Shown: piece by piece, positions 16,670 through 25,961 of the stretch
How positions within the stretch are numbered: position 1 is the stretch's first letter
How the letters are laid out: the number at the start of each line of letters is the position of its first letter
Assembly (NCBI GenBank): GCA_900554415.1
Contig: USGU01000012.1
Span: forward strand, 1 to 64,000
Direction: 5' to 3'
From: an uncultured Lachnospiraceae bacterium
Lineage (GTDB): Bacteria > Bacillota > Clostridia > Lachnospirales > Lachnospiraceae
Length of the DNA stretch: 64,000 bases
Program-made: the position numbers and the translations under genes
The notes under the pieces: generated by a model
The model's input: only the letters and a program-made list of their open reading frames with translations
What the model was told of the DNA's origin: nothing
Database searches by the model: none

Positions 16670-18262
16670 TTAAGAGCGTCCAAATTCAGACAGCTTCAAC
16701 CATTCGTTTCGTTCCTGTACCATACGGATGCTCCAGCTGTTTACGAATAACAAAAGTGGTCTGTCCTTTAAATCCTTGATTTTCTTCATATCGGAAGTGC
16801 CGATAATCTTGGCCATCTCCGGTTCCTCATTTTCAATCCAACGGATATGTTCATATGGAAGAGAATCCATCCGGATTTCTACGTTGTATTCATTTTCCAG
16901 ACGATATTTCAGCACATCAAACTGGAGCACACCAACTACACCCACAATAATTTCTTCCATACCTGTATTAAATTCCTGAAAAATCTGGATTGCACCTTCC
17001 TGGGCAATCTGATTAATGCCCTTGATAAACTGTTTCCGCTTCATGGTATCTACCTGCCGTACTCTTGCAAAATGCTCCGGTGCAAAGGTAGGGATGCCCT
17101 CGTAAGAAAACTTTTCTGGTGAATTCGTTAATGTATCACCGATAGAGAAAATACCCGGGTCAAAGATACCGATAATATCTCCACCATAAGCCTTGTCGAT
17201 CATCTTTCGCTCACTTGCCATCATCTGCTGTGGCTGCGACAGACGAACCTTTTTATTTCCCTGGATATGAAATGCTTCCATACCAGCCTGAAACTCACCG
17301 GAACAGATTCGCATAAAGGCAATTCTGTCCCTGTGAGCCTTATTCATGTTTGCCTGGATTTTGAAAACGAAGGCAGAAAAATCTTCTTCCTTCATCGGGT
17401 CAATCTCACCCTTATCTGACATTCTCGGAAGCGGGGAGGTTGTCATCTTAAGGAAATGCTGAAGGAAGGTCTCTACTCCGAAGTTGGTAAGCGCAGACCC
17501 GAAAAATACCGGTGACAATTCTCCTTTATTCACGAGTTCCTGGTCAAATTCTGCGCTGGCACCATCCAGTAATTCAATTTCTTCTTCCAACTGTGCATAC
17601 TGCTCCGGGGTTACAATTTCTTTTGCCTCGTCACTGTGGATGGAAACCTTCTGTACGGCTCCCATGGCAGTTCCCTTCTTGGTGTCTGAGAAGATTTCCA
17701 GTTCTTCTGTATTCCGGTCAAATACACCACGGAATTCTTTACCGGAACCAATCGGCCAGTTTACCGGACAGGTTGCAATTCCCAGTTCTTTTTCAATATC
17801 ATCCAACAGTTCAAACGTATCCATTGCTTCACGGTCCATCTTATTGATAAAGGTGAAAATCGGAATATGACGCATGACGCATACTTTAAACAGTTTTCTC
17901 GTCTGTGCCTCGACACCTTTGGAACCATCAATTACCATTACAGCTGAGTCGGCAGCCATCAGTGTACGATAAGTATCTTCCGAGAAATCCTGATGTCCCG
18001 GTGTATCCAGAATATTGATACAATATCCACCGTATTCAAACTGAAGAACAGAGGAAGTAACCGAAATACCACGTTCCTTTTCAATTTCCATCCAGTCAGA
18101 GACTGCATGCTTTGCGGTTGCCTTTCCCTTTACAGAACCAGCCTGGTTGATAGCACCTCCGTACAACAGAAACTTCTCTGTCAGTGTAGTTTTACCTGCA
18201 TCAGGATGGGATATAATTGCAAATGTTCTTCTCTTTTTTATTTCATTCGTAAAATTCGACAT
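16670..18262 (-). CDS. prfC: Peptide chain release factor 3
   Basis: RF3 is a GTPase that recycles class I release factors from the ribosome. The 530-residue protein has G1 SHPDAGKT at 18-25, DTPGHQDF (G3), NKMD (G4) and the RF3-specific C-terminal domain. Length matches the family. TAGGAGT precedes the ATG. It has its own promoter right behind spoIIIAH and a leader with a tandem AGATAATAAAT repeat. Its position between the spoIIIA operon and asp23 is an insertion relative to Bacillus. Confidence 0.96.
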   Translation of the reverse strand: MSNFTNEIKKRRTFAIISHPDAGKTTLTEKFLLYGGAINQAGSVKGKATAKHAVSDWMEIEKERGISVTSSVLQFEYGGYCINILDTPGHQDFSEDTYRTLMAADSAVMVIDGSKGVEAQTRKLFKVCVMRHIPIFTFINKMDREAMDTFELLDDIEKELGIATCPVNWPIGSGKEFRGVFDRNTEELEIFSDTKKGTAMGAVQKVSIHSDEAKEIVTPEQYAQLEEEIELLDGASAEFDQELVNKGELSPVFFGSALTNFGVETFLQHFLKMTTSPLPRMSDKGEIDPMKEEDFSAFVFKIQANMNKAHRDRIAFMRICSGEFQAGMEAFHIQGNKKVRLSQPQQMMASERKMIDKAYGGDIIGIFDPGIFSIGDTLTNSPEKFSYEGIPTFAPEHFARVRQVDTMKRKQFIKGINQIAQEGAIQIFQEFNTGMEEIIVGVVGVLQFDVLKYRLENEYNVEIRMDSLPYEHIRWIENEEPEMAKIIGTSDMKKIKDLKDRPLLLFVNSWSIRMVQERNEWLKLSEFGRS

Positions 18263-18320
18263 AACTTACTCCTACTTTTATTTATTATCTCCTAAATTTA
18301 TTATCTCTTAGCATCCCCTA

Positions 18321-18350
18321 AGTTTACCATAGATTCCGGTCAGTCTGCAA
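18321..18350 (-). promoter_or_regulatory. Promoter of prfC
   Basis: TTGCAG and TAAACT lie 18 bases apart on minus, with an extended TG upstream of the -10. The -35 abuts the spoIIIAH stop codon, so prfC can be expressed outside sporulation. Confidence 0.6.
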
Positions 18351-18986
18351 TCATTTTTCGCTATTTTCCTGAGTTTCCTGACTTTGACTATGTATTGGAG
18401 TAATGACAATATTAGATGCAGCAATGTCGGCTTTCCGTACCACAATATCTTCAATCTGTGCCCGCTTTGCTTCTGACAGTTCAGAACCGTTGACAATAAT
18501 ATCTGCTGAATCTTCTGTCAGACTGACAACTGCATCGGAAAATCCTTTGCTTGCCAGTAAATTTTCAATGACCACTTCTTTTTCTGCAATGTCGGTCATT
18601 TCTACCATTTTCTGTACGGCTTCTGCTTTCTGGCTCTCTCCTAAATTTGCATCATCAATGATAGCCTGAAGGGTTTCTTTGTTTTTGGCACGGATCTGTT
18701 CCCGGTTAATTTTTGCCTGCGCCACAATACTGCTGGCATTTCCGCTGGTGAGAACAGCTTCCCCCGGAACTTCCCCTTCGTCAAGCTGTGCGATTTCTCC
18801 GTTTGCATCCGTTAAATCCTCTTCTGAAATATCAAGCAGTTCCACATTGTCAAGGTCTCCTCCTGCTGAAGTCTCTTTGTCAGCCTCTTTGGTAAATGTT
18901 CCCGAATAGTTCAAGTATCCGGCGGCTGCAATCATCACCGCAAGAGCTGTAATAATAATCTGATTCTTTTTTAAGAGCTTTTTCAC
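18351..18986 (-). CDS. spoIIIAH: Stage III sporulation protein AH
   Basis: SpoIIIAH sits in the mother-cell membrane and its extracellular domain binds forespore SpoIIQ to form the feeding-tube channel. The 211-residue protein has one N-terminal membrane helix (about 9-27), an acidic linker and a YscJ/FliF-like ring domain (about 105-200, with NREQIRAKNKETL and ADIIVNGSELSEAKRAQIEDIV). It is the last gene of the eight-gene spoIIIA operon. Confidence 0.95.
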   Translation of the reverse strand: MKKLLKKNQIIITALAVMIAAAGYLNYSGTFTKEADKETSAGGDLDNVELLDISEEDLTDANGEIAQLDEGEVPGEAVLTSGNASSIVAQAKINREQIRAKNKETLQAIIDDANLGESQKAEAVQKMVEMTDIAEKEVVIENLLASKGFSDAVVSLTEDSADIIVNGSELSEAKRAQIEDIVVRKADIAASNIVITPIHSQSQETQENSEK

Positions 18987-19009
18987 TGTCTCTCCTCCGT
19001 TTTTTTATT

Positions 19010-19576
19010 CTAATTATGTTTCATTACTCTAATCTTATGCGTGTCTACATCAAATAATGCCTGCACAACTTCCGTGATATTCTCCACGATTACTGCATTA
19101 TCTCCACCATCGGCCACTACGAGAACCCCCTGGACTTTCGGACTGTTCTCCTGTTTCACATAAGGTGTGGAGCCGTCACTCGTATCGGAATATACTGCCG
19201 CCTCTGAGGTATCTGTGGTTTCTGTAATAGTGGTGTCATTATCTTTGGAAATTGAGCTTCGGTTCTGCAGTTCCTTTTCTACCACTTTTTCGGTAGAGGA
19301 TGCAAGGGTTATCATGACAGATACATTTCCAACCCCATCCATCTGTCCTAAAATCTGCTCCAGTCTCCGTTCCAGTTCATCGGTATTATTTGCGTCATTC
19401 CAAAGGGTCTGTGTATTATCCGTATTTTCTACGGTATTCTTTTTTTCTTTGGAAGCTGTTCCCGATGGCATGGCAATTACAACCAGCAGTAATCCAATAA
19501 TGAACAGAATAATCCACTGCTCTTTTTTCCCTTTTTTCTCATTCCACCACGTCATCCATTTCGATAGAATCTTCAT
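19010..19576 (-). CDS. spoIIIAG: Stage III sporulation protein AG
   Basis: SpoIIIAG is a ring-forming component of the mother cell-forespore channel. The 188-residue protein has one membrane helix (about 24-42, IILFIIGLLLVVIAM), a low-complexity region and a domain with LEQILGQMDGVGNVSVMITL and VQGVLVVADGGDNAVI, as in the family. The ATG at 19576 has GAGG seven bases upstream; a GTG four codons earlier is possible. It overlaps spoIIIAF by 38 bases. Confidence 0.93.
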   Translation of the reverse strand: MKILSKWMTWWNEKKGKKEQWIILFIIGLLLVVIAMPSGTASKEKKNTVENTDNTQTLWNDANNTDELERRLEQILGQMDGVGNVSVMITLASSTEKVVEKELQNRSSISKDNDTTITETTDTSEAAVYSDTSDGSTPYVKQENSPKVQGVLVVADGGDNAVIVENITEVVQALFDVDTHKIRVMKHN

Positions 19577-19865
19577 ATTCTGCCTCACTCCAAAAATCTT
19601 GTTCCTGCTCTTTGATAAACCTTTCTTTTGCTTCTATCTCCTTCTTTATCTGCCGGTATTCGGCATTGTTATATAGCTGTCTGAAATTTTCTTCCATGCC
19701 AAGGAGCCGGAAAATGGGAGATGCCAGTATAAGTACCAGAATCAGGCTACTGAAAAAACGGATATATTTTTGATAGCTATTTTCCGGCAATACCTGAAGC
19801 AGTGCAGTGATGAGAATCATATAGCATACAAAATTCCATAGCCAGTCATAAATATATGTAAACAT
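19539..19865 (-). CDS. spoIIIAF: Stage III sporulation protein AF, short form
   Basis: Position and the two N-terminal membrane helices (about 13-30 and 35-55, YDWLWNFVCYMILITALLQ and SLILVLILASPIF) identify this as SpoIIIAF. It is only 108 residues, whereas Bacillus SpoIIIAF is about twice that and has a C-terminal soluble domain with a ring-building fold. Here the soluble part is a short charged stretch ending EYEDSIEMDDVVE, and spoIIIAG begins inside it. There is no room for a missing domain in another frame. Confidence 0.85.
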   Translation of the reverse strand: MFTYIYDWLWNFVCYMILITALLQVLPENSYQKYIRFFSSLILVLILASPIFRLLGMEENFRQLYNNAEYRQIKKEIEAKERFIKEQEQDFWSEAEYEDSIEMDDVVE

Positions 19866-19897
19866 AGCTTTCCTCCCTTGTCTGTTTATCTTTCCTT

Positions 19898-21052
19898 TTA
19901 ACTTGCCACCTTTACGGCAATTGCAATGGTAATCAGAAAAAGCAGTGCTGTGGCAATTTCTATTTTCAGCAGCAGATGATATCCTTCGCCCATGCTGCTG
20001 ATTGCTTCGGTAAACCTTTTTTCGGAAAGAGGCTGAATAAATGCCGCAACTCCTTTGTACAACAGTGTAACGACAGCCATATTCAGCACTGGAACAAGAC
20101 AGATTGTCAGGACGATAATCGCTCCAGCGGCCCCAATCCCGTTTTTTACTAGTACGGCAGCACCCATGAGCATTTCTCCAGTACTTCCTGCAATATCACC
20201 AATTCCGGGAATCATTTCAATTCCTTTTGTGACGGCATTCCGTTTTACAGTATCAATAGCGGGTGACAATAATCCCTGTACCAGACTAATTCCTGTAATT
20301 CCTGCAAAAAGTGCTTTTAAACACCACTCTACCGCCATCTTAATAAATTCTGCGAATTTGGACAGTACCTCGTCTTCCGATAAAAAATTCAGGATCTGCA
20401 TGGTAAGATATACGTGTACAAATGGAAGCAGTAATCTGGAAATGATCAGTTCTACCAGATAAATCAGTAGAATCACCAGATTATAAAATGCAATGGAAGA
20501 AACACTTCCCACGGAAATTGCCATGCTGATAAAGTAGAGTGGTGAAAATATCTGCATAAAGGTCAGCAGATGACTGATGCTTGTCTCCATTCCGTCTAAG
20601 GTAAGCCGGAATGCCCGCAGACAGACCGTGATCATCAGCAGATACACCACATAAAACCCAATAGAAGCTGCCTGTCTGCTATGAAATGCATTTGCAAAAT
20701 TTGCAAACAGTGCAGATACGAAAGACATCATCACCAGAAAGATTAAGGCTGTCTGATTCTGATGGATTGCATCAAATATTTTCTCTGTCAAAAAAGACAG
20801 AATCTCATTTACAGGAACTGTGCTGTCCTCATTTATCAGCATTTCTACGATTTGCCGAAAAGATAAATTGCTTTTTGGAAACAATTCGTCAAGCAGGCGG
20901 TCAAGTTCTGCTGTATCCGATTTTCCAAGAAAAGAATCCGTCCATTTTTCTTCTGCCTGTTCAGCAGTGGAAGAATCTGCTGCATTTACAGGCTGCATAG
21001 AAAAAATCCAAAAAACAAAAAACAGTAACAGAACACGAAGTATTTTCTTCAT
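19898..21052 (-). CDS. spoIIIAE: Stage III sporulation protein AE
   Basis: SpoIIIAE is the large multi-spanning membrane component of the SpoIIIA channel. The 384-residue protein has a signal-like N-terminus (1-24), an extracellular helical segment with ELDRLLDELFPKSNLSF, and about seven membrane helices with the conserved GITGISLVQGLLSPAID and IPGIGDIAGSTGEML motifs. It lies 32 bases before spoIIIAF and 11 bases after spoIIIAD. Confidence 0.95.
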   Translation of the reverse strand: MKKILRVLLLFFVFWIFSMQPVNAADSSTAEQAEEKWTDSFLGKSDTAELDRLLDELFPKSNLSFRQIVEMLINEDSTVPVNEILSFLTEKIFDAIHQNQTALIFLVMMSFVSALFANFANAFHSRQAASIGFYVVYLLMITVCLRAFRLTLDGMETSISHLLTFMQIFSPLYFISMAISVGSVSSIAFYNLVILLIYLVELIISRLLLPFVHVYLTMQILNFLSEDEVLSKFAEFIKMAVEWCLKALFAGITGISLVQGLLSPAIDTVKRNAVTKGIEMIPGIGDIAGSTGEMLMGAAVLVKNGIGAAGAIIVLTICLVPVLNMAVVTLLYKGVAAFIQPLSEKRFTEAISSMGEGYHLLLKIEIATALLFLITIAIAVKVAS

Positions 21053-21063
21053 TGCGTATCCTC

Positions 21064-21450
21064 CTACTGTAAAAAATCTTTGATGGTCAGAAGCAGTGCT
21101 TCCAGAACCGGCATACTAAATGTCAGGATTGTTAATTTGGCAAAAATCTCTATCTGGCTTGCAATGGTCTGATAACCCGCATCCTTGCAGATTCCGGTGG
21201 CAAATTCAGCCACATAGGTAATCCCTATCATTTTCAGCAGAATTGCTACATAATCCGTATTGATATTGACCAGGCTGCTGATGGCAGATACCGTATCCTG
21301 GATCAGTTCCAGTTTGTCTTTCATCCCGTAAAACAATACTAGACTGACTGCGATGACTGTATAAATTGCATATTCATTTTTCCCGTTTTTGAACTGAAGT
21401 GCCAGTAAAGTGCCCACTACACCGACACCCGCCATTTGAATAATAGACAT
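21064..21450 (-). CDS. spoIIIAD: Stage III sporulation protein AD
   Basis: This is a 128-residue membrane protein of the SpoIIIAC/AD family with three to four helices and the family segment TDYVAILLKMIGITYVAEF followed by ICKDAGYQTIASQIE. It is a core membrane part of the sporulation channel. It is 11 bases upstream of spoIIIAE. Confidence 0.94.
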   Translation of the reverse strand: MSIIQMAGVGVVGTLLALQFKNGKNEYAIYTVIAVSLVLFYGMKDKLELIQDTVSAISSLVNINTDYVAILLKMIGITYVAEFATGICKDAGYQTIASQIEIFAKLTILTFSMPVLEALLLTIKDFLQ

Positions 21451-21474
21451 GAGTTTCTCCTTTTCTGCTTTGCC

Positions 21475-21669
21475 CTATAATGCAAACAAGCGTCTGATAT
21501 CGTCAAATAACTCATATACATAAGGGAGAATCCAGAACAGTACAAGCAAAAGTCCTGCAAAACTGGTGAGAAAAGCCTGTTCCTCCCTGCCACTGTGTTT
21601 TAATACTTGACTTAAAACCGAAACCAGAATTCCCACTGCAGCGATTTTAAAAATTAAATTTACACTCAT
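21475..21669 (-). CDS. spoIIIAC: Stage III sporulation protein AC
   Basis: This 64-residue protein with two membrane helices matches the small SpoIIIAC channel component (IFKIAAVGILVSVLSQVLKHSGREEQAF). AAAGGAAAG lies 7 bases before the ATG at MSVNLIF; an ATG seven codons upstream overlaps that site. It is homologous to the first half of SpoIIIAD. Confidence 0.93.
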   Translation of the reverse strand: MSVNLIFKIAAVGILVSVLSQVLKHSGREEQAFLTSFAGLLLVLFWILPYVYELFDDIRRLFAL

Positions 21670-21751
21670 TTTTTCTTTCCTTTTTATCATTAATTATCCA
21701 ACGATGCTGTATATGAACCTGTACTTTCACATCATTTCAAAACATTACTGG

Positions 21752-22273
21752 TCAAATGAATAGAACTGCAAGAAACAGTCCTGCAAGAATGCCAAGGCTT
21801 CGGCATAGCTTTTGCTTTTCTGCCAATGTCATCCGATAGGCATTTTCCAGTTCTTCTAACTGTGTTCCATACCAATTCAGTGCCTGTTCCTGCATTTTAC
21901 TGTCGGAACTTCCCAGTTTTTTCCCTAGTCGCTTCAATTCATTTTGTTCTGCTTCCGGCAGGGAAATACTGGTAAATAACTGCTCCGCAGCTTCTTCCCA
22001 TATTTTGCAGAATGGCATTTTTTTATCTCTGGTCATGGAAGCATAAAGAGTCCACAACCAGTTCCCGTAGGGCTTTTCTGAGCGGGCTGCAAGCATTTGA
22101 CAGGCTTCTGCAAGCGGTGTTTTGCGACAGGCTATTTCTCCGGAAAGCAGAAAGATTATTTTGCGGAGTTCTTGTACTTGCTCCAACCGACGTCGATATT
22201 CCATACTTTTGTAATAGCCGTACCCAGTGCAGGAAGCTGTCAGTAAAATTAGTCCAATGATTTTCAAAAGCAT
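21752..22273 (-). CDS. spoIIIAB: Stage III sporulation protein AB
   Basis: SpoIIIAB resembles GspF-type assembly proteins of type II secretion. The 173-residue protein has membrane helices at both ends (4-22 and about 155-172) around a soluble helical bundle, with RRLEQVQELRKIIFLLSGEI and TPLAEACQML. Its ATG overlaps the spoIIIAA stop by 10 bases. An 82-base gap to spoIIIAC holds no hairpin. Confidence 0.93.
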   Translation of the reverse strand: MLLKIIGLILLTASCTGYGYYKSMEYRRRLEQVQELRKIIFLLSGEIACRKTPLAEACQMLAARSEKPYGNWLWTLYASMTRDKKMPFCKIWEEAAEQLFTSISLPEAEQNELKRLGKKLGSSDSKMQEQALNWYGTQLEELENAYRMTLAEKQKLCRSLGILAGLFLAVLFI

Positions 22274-23181
22274 AAAGCATTTCCCTTTTCATCAAAGATT
22301 CCACTTACTCCGCCTGCCTTGCCTTCTTTGCTTATGACTATAAACCGTTTAAAGGTATGGGACTCCAAAAGCCGTTTGATTCCCGGCTTCTGCCGAATTT
22401 CATCTAAGGAGTGTCCGTGTACTGTGGCCAGCATAGTGACTCCACTGTGCATGGCATAAGAAACTGCCTCCACATCCTGGTTGCTTCCAATTTCATCTAC
22501 CGCGAGAATTTGCGGATTCATGGAACGGATCAACATCATCATCCCCTCTGCTTTTGGACAGTTATCCAGAATATCTGTCCGTTTTCCTATATGATTTTGC
22601 GGAACTCCGAGATAACAGCCTCCGATTTCAGAACGTTCATCTACCACTCCCACATTGGTTCCTTTTACATATTTATTTCCGTCCGATACCTGACGGATAA
22701 TATCTCTTAATAAGGTTGTTTTTCCCCTGCCAGGCGGTGAGATAATCATGGTATGTACTACTTTGTTTTCTTCCAGAATTGCAGGAAATAACAGGTCTGC
22801 ACATCCCTTGATTTCATGACATACCCGGATATTAATCGAAGAAATATACTGGAAATTTTTCACTTTTCCTTTTTCACTTACAATCTTTCCGGATACACCG
22901 ACCCGGTGACCACCTTCAATCGTCAGAAACCCCTGACGGAGTTCATTTTCATATGCATAGAGTGAATAATTGGAAATGTACTCCATGGTTTCTCGCAGTT
23001 CTTCTTTTGTAACCACATGGGAAAATATCTGTTCCCTGCCATTTACCCGAATCATCAGCGGATTTTCTTCCCGCATACGGATTTCCTGGAGCTCATCAAA
23101 GTTCAGGATACTGTTCAGCAAAATACCTTTGATTTTCCCGGGTAATACACATAATACTTGTTCTCGTTTACTTAATCTCAT
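22264..23181 (-). CDS. spoIIIAA: Stage III sporulation protein AA, ATPase
   Basis: SpoIIIAA is the secretion-type ATPase of the sporulation channel. The 305-residue protein has Walker A SPPGRGKTT at 148-156, a DERSEI box and Walker B ILAVDEIG, and ends in the conserved GVSGIFDEKG. An AGAGGTG site precedes the ATG. It heads the eight-gene operon. The 120-base upstream region is AT-rich with CATATAT boxes, but no convincing sigma-E pair could be fixed. Confidence 0.96.
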   Translation of the reverse strand: MRLSKREQVLCVLPGKIKGILLNSILNFDELQEIRMREENPLMIRVNGREQIFSHVVTKEELRETMEYISNYSLYAYENELRQGFLTIEGGHRVGVSGKIVSEKGKVKNFQYISSINIRVCHEIKGCADLLFPAILEENKVVHTMIISPPGRGKTTLLRDIIRQVSDGNKYVKGTNVGVVDERSEIGGCYLGVPQNHIGKRTDILDNCPKAEGMMMLIRSMNPQILAVDEIGSNQDVEAVSYAMHSGVTMLATVHGHSLDEIRQKPGIKRLLESHTFKRFIVISKEGKAGGVSGIFDEKGNALCF

Positions 23182-23297
23182 TCTTGTCCACCTCTTTAGA
23201 CAATATATATGTGAATGGGATATATTTTAGACCTTAGATATGACACGAAAATATCCTATGCATATATAAAATGCAACTATGCTTCGCGCACAATATA

Positions 23298-23331
23298 AAA
23301 AGGGACTCATTCAATTTGAATGAATCCCTTT
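23298..23331 (-). terminator. Terminator of pnp
   Basis: A long hairpin (AAAGGGA-CTCATTC paired with GAATGAATCCCTTT, one internal mismatch) is followed on minus by TTTTTATATT, just after the pnp stop. Confidence 0.9.
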
Positions 23332-23350
23332 ATAAGGTTTAATTATCGGT

Positions 23351-25438
23351 CTATTCTACTACATCTTTCATGCTGAAGCTGATTCTTCCCATTTTATCTT
23401 TGCCAAGGCATACTACCTTAACATGGTCACCTAAGGTTAAAACATCTTCTACATGATTGATTCTTTCTTTGGAAATTTTGGAAATGTGTACCATTCCTTC
23501 TTTTCCAGGTGCAAATTCGATAAATGCACCAAATTCTTTAATGCTGACTACGTCACCTTCCAGTACCATGCCGGCCTCGAAGTCTGTAACAATCATGGCA
23601 ATCATCTGACGGGCTTTTTCCATGTTTTCTGCATCTACACCGCAGATAGAAACGCTTCCGTCATCTGTGATATCAATCTTCACACCTGTCTTTTCGATGA
23701 TAGCGTTAATGGTCTTTCCTCTCTGACCTACTACATCACCAATCTTAGATGGGTCAATGCTCATCTGGATAATCTTTGGTGCGTAAGCGCCGACTTCTGG
23801 TCTTGGCTCCGCAATTGTCTTATTCATTACTTCATCTAAGATGTAAACACGTGCTTTTCTTGTACGTGCAATTGCTTCTTCAATGATAGGTCTTGTAAGT
23901 CCATGAATCTTGATATCCATCTGAATTGCAGTAATACCCTTCTTTGTTCCGGCTACTTTAAAGTCCATGTCGCCAAAGAAGTCTTCCAGTCCCTGAATAT
24001 CTGTAAGAACGATATAATCATCATCTGAATCACCCGTTACAAGTCCGCAGGAAATACCTGCTACCGGAGCTTTAATCGGCACACCAGCAGCCATCAGTGA
24101 CATAGAAGATGCACAAACACTTGCCTGAGAGGTAGAACCGTTGGATTCAAATGTCTCAGATACTGTACGGATTGCATATGGGAATTCCTGTTCTGTTGGA
24201 AGTACTGGAACCAATGCTCTTTCAGCAAGTGCACCATGTCCGATTTCACGACGTCCTGGTCCTCTGGATGGCTTTGTTTCCCCTACCGAATAAGATGGGA
24301 AGTTATAATGGTGCATATATCTCTTAGAAGTTTCTGCTTCGTTAAGACCATCTACCTTCTGTGCTTCTGAAAGCGGAGCCAGAGTCGTTACGGTACAAAT
24401 CTGTGTCTGTCCACGTGTAAACATAGCAGAACCATGTACTCTAGGAAGCAAATCTACTTCTGCTGCAAGTGGACGGATCTGTTCGATTTCACGTCCGTCT
24501 GGTCTCTTATGGTCTTTTAAAATCATCTTACGGACTGTCTTTTTCTGATACTGGTAAACAGCATCTGGAAGTTTTGCAAGCCATTCTTCATTGTCAGCAA
24601 AGGCTTCTTCAAATTTTGCTGTGATGGCTTTGATGTTTTCTTCTCTTGTCTGCTTGTTATCTGTAAATACTGCTTCTTCCATTTCAGCAGGTGTAACGAT
24701 TTCCTGCATTGCTGCAAAGAGTTCTTCCGGTACCGCAAAGCTTTCGTATGCATGTTTCGGTTTTCCGCATTCTGCAACAATTGTATCAATAAATGCAATA
24801 ATCTTCTGGTTTACTTCGTGTGCTGCAAAGATGGCTTCAATCATCTTATCTTCCGGCACTTCATTCGCACCAGCTTCAATCATGATAACCTTTTCTCTTG
24901 TAGAAGCTACGGTAAGTGCAAGTTCTGATTTTTCTTTCTGTGCTGCAGTTGGGTTAAATACAAATTCACCATCAACCAGTCCAACCTGTGTAGAAGCTGT
25001 CGGACCGTCAAACGGAATATCTGAAATTGCAGTTGCAATAGCAGAACCCAGCATAGCAGTCAGTTCCGGTGAGCAGTCCTGATCAACAGAGAGAACTAAG
25101 TTTTCCAGTGTTACATCATTTCTGTAATCCTTCGGGAACAAAGGACGCATCGGACGGTCAATTACACGGCAGGTAAGAACCGCATTTTCAGATGCCTTTC
25201 CTTCACGTTTGTTAAATCCTCCAGGGATTTTTCCTACGGCATATAATTTTTCATTGTATTCTACGCTCAATGGGAAGAAATCAATTCCTTCTCTCGGCTT
25301 GTCTGATGCAGTTGCTGTAGAAAGAACAACTGTATCACCATAATGCATCAGTGCTGCACCATTTGCCTGCTTTGCCACTCTGTTCACATCTACCTTCAGA
25401 GTTCTTCCGGCAAGTTCCATTTCAAATGTCTTGTACAT
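23351..25438 (-). CDS. pnp: Polyribonucleotide nucleotidyltransferase (PNPase)
   Basis: PNPase is a trimeric phosphorolytic 3'-5' exoribonuclease of mRNA decay. The 695-residue protein has two RNase PH domains (about 10-210 and 310-540, with GRREIGHGALAERAL and DFFGDMDFKVAGT), a KH domain (about 555-615) and an S1 domain (about 622-692, VVSIKEFGAFIEF). The start MYKTFEMELAG follows AAGGAGAAAA, 18 codons inside the longest frame. It has its own promoter and a leader of about 117 bases, and follows rpsO as in most bacteria. Confidence 0.97.
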   Translation of the reverse strand: MYKTFEMELAGRTLKVDVNRVAKQANGAALMHYGDTVVLSTATASDKPREGIDFFPLSVEYNEKLYAVGKIPGGFNKREGKASENAVLTCRVIDRPMRPLFPKDYRNDVTLENLVLSVDQDCSPELTAMLGSAIATAISDIPFDGPTASTQVGLVDGEFVFNPTAAQKEKSELALTVASTREKVIMIEAGANEVPEDKMIEAIFAAHEVNQKIIAFIDTIVAECGKPKHAYESFAVPEELFAAMQEIVTPAEMEEAVFTDNKQTREENIKAITAKFEEAFADNEEWLAKLPDAVYQYQKKTVRKMILKDHKRPDGREIEQIRPLAAEVDLLPRVHGSAMFTRGQTQICTVTTLAPLSEAQKVDGLNEAETSKRYMHHYNFPSYSVGETKPSRGPGRREIGHGALAERALVPVLPTEQEFPYAIRTVSETFESNGSTSQASVCASSMSLMAAGVPIKAPVAGISCGLVTGDSDDDYIVLTDIQGLEDFFGDMDFKVAGTKKGITAIQMDIKIHGLTRPIIEEAIARTRKARVYILDEVMNKTIAEPRPEVGAYAPKIIQMSIDPSKIGDVVGQRGKTINAIIEKTGVKIDITDDGSVSICGVDAENMEKARQMIAMIVTDFEAGMVLEGDVVSIKEFGAFIEFAPGKEGMVHISKISKERINHVEDVLTLGDHVKVVCLGKDKMGRISFSMKDVVE

Positions 25439-25561
25439 AATTTTCTCCTTTTTTATTAAATTGACAGTGATTCCGAAACTACTGAAAAACATATATGATT
25501 CTTAAAAATCAGGATACACTTTTCAGTGGTCTCGGATAGATATACTGTCACAATCTAATCT

Positions 25562-25590
25562 ATTATAGCATAGTGTATTTTTACACGCAA
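25562..25590 (-). promoter_or_regulatory. Promoter of pnp, long leader
   Basis: TTGCGT and TATAAT are 17 bases apart on minus, with TG-like extension (TGC). The predicted start leaves a leader of about 117 bases containing two small hairpins (CACTGAAAAGTG and TGATT...AATCA), a place for decay-based autoregulation. Confidence 0.7.
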
Positions 25591-25627
25591 GCGAAACCTA
25601 TTCCAGAAAATGCAATTTCTATTTACG

Positions 25628-25668
25628 AAAAAAAGCTCTCCGGCTGCACATGACAACCGGAAAGCTTT
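25628..25668 (-). terminator. Terminator of rpsO
   Basis: A 15-bp stem with two G-U pairs (25632-25646 with 25654-25668) and a T-run on minus lies 26 bases after the rpsO stop. It separates rpsO from pnp. Confidence 0.88.
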
Positions 25669-25694
25669 ATATACATTTTCACGAAATACGCGAA

Positions 25695-25961
25695 TTACTT
25701 TCTTAATCCTAATTTTTCGATTAATGCACGGTATCTTTCGATATCGTTTTTCTTTAAGTATGCAAGAAGTCCTCTTCTCTGTCCTACCATCTTAAGAAGT
25801 CCTCTTCTTGAGTGATGATCCTTTGGATTAGCTTTGAAATGATCTGTTAAATCATTGATTCTTGCTGTAAGGATTGCAATCTGAACTTCTGGAGAACCTG
25901 TATCTCCTGCTGTTCTTCCGTAAGTTTTGATGATTTCTTCTTTCATTTCTTTTGTTACCAT
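25695..25961 (-). CDS. rpsO: 30S ribosomal protein S15
   Basis: S15 is a primary 16S rRNA-binding protein. The 88-residue sequence carries the family signature in [22 protein letters not shown] and [27 protein letters not shown] lies 8 bases before the ATG. S15 often represses its own mRNA; the 84-base leader here is discussed separately. Confidence 0.98.
   Translation of the reverse strand: MVTKEMKEEIIKTYGRTAGDTGSPEVQIAILTARINDLTDHFKANPKDHHSRRGLLKMVGQRRGLLAYLKKNDIERYRALIEKLGLRK

Noticed and set aside
18403..18909. Plus-strand open frames opposite spoIIIAH
   Set aside because: They lie wholly inside a confident minus-strand gene and have no motifs or ribosome sites.
23182..23297. Sigma-E promoter of spoIIIAA
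   Set aside because: Several CATATAT-like boxes exist but none forms a pair at correct spacing, so no site was called.
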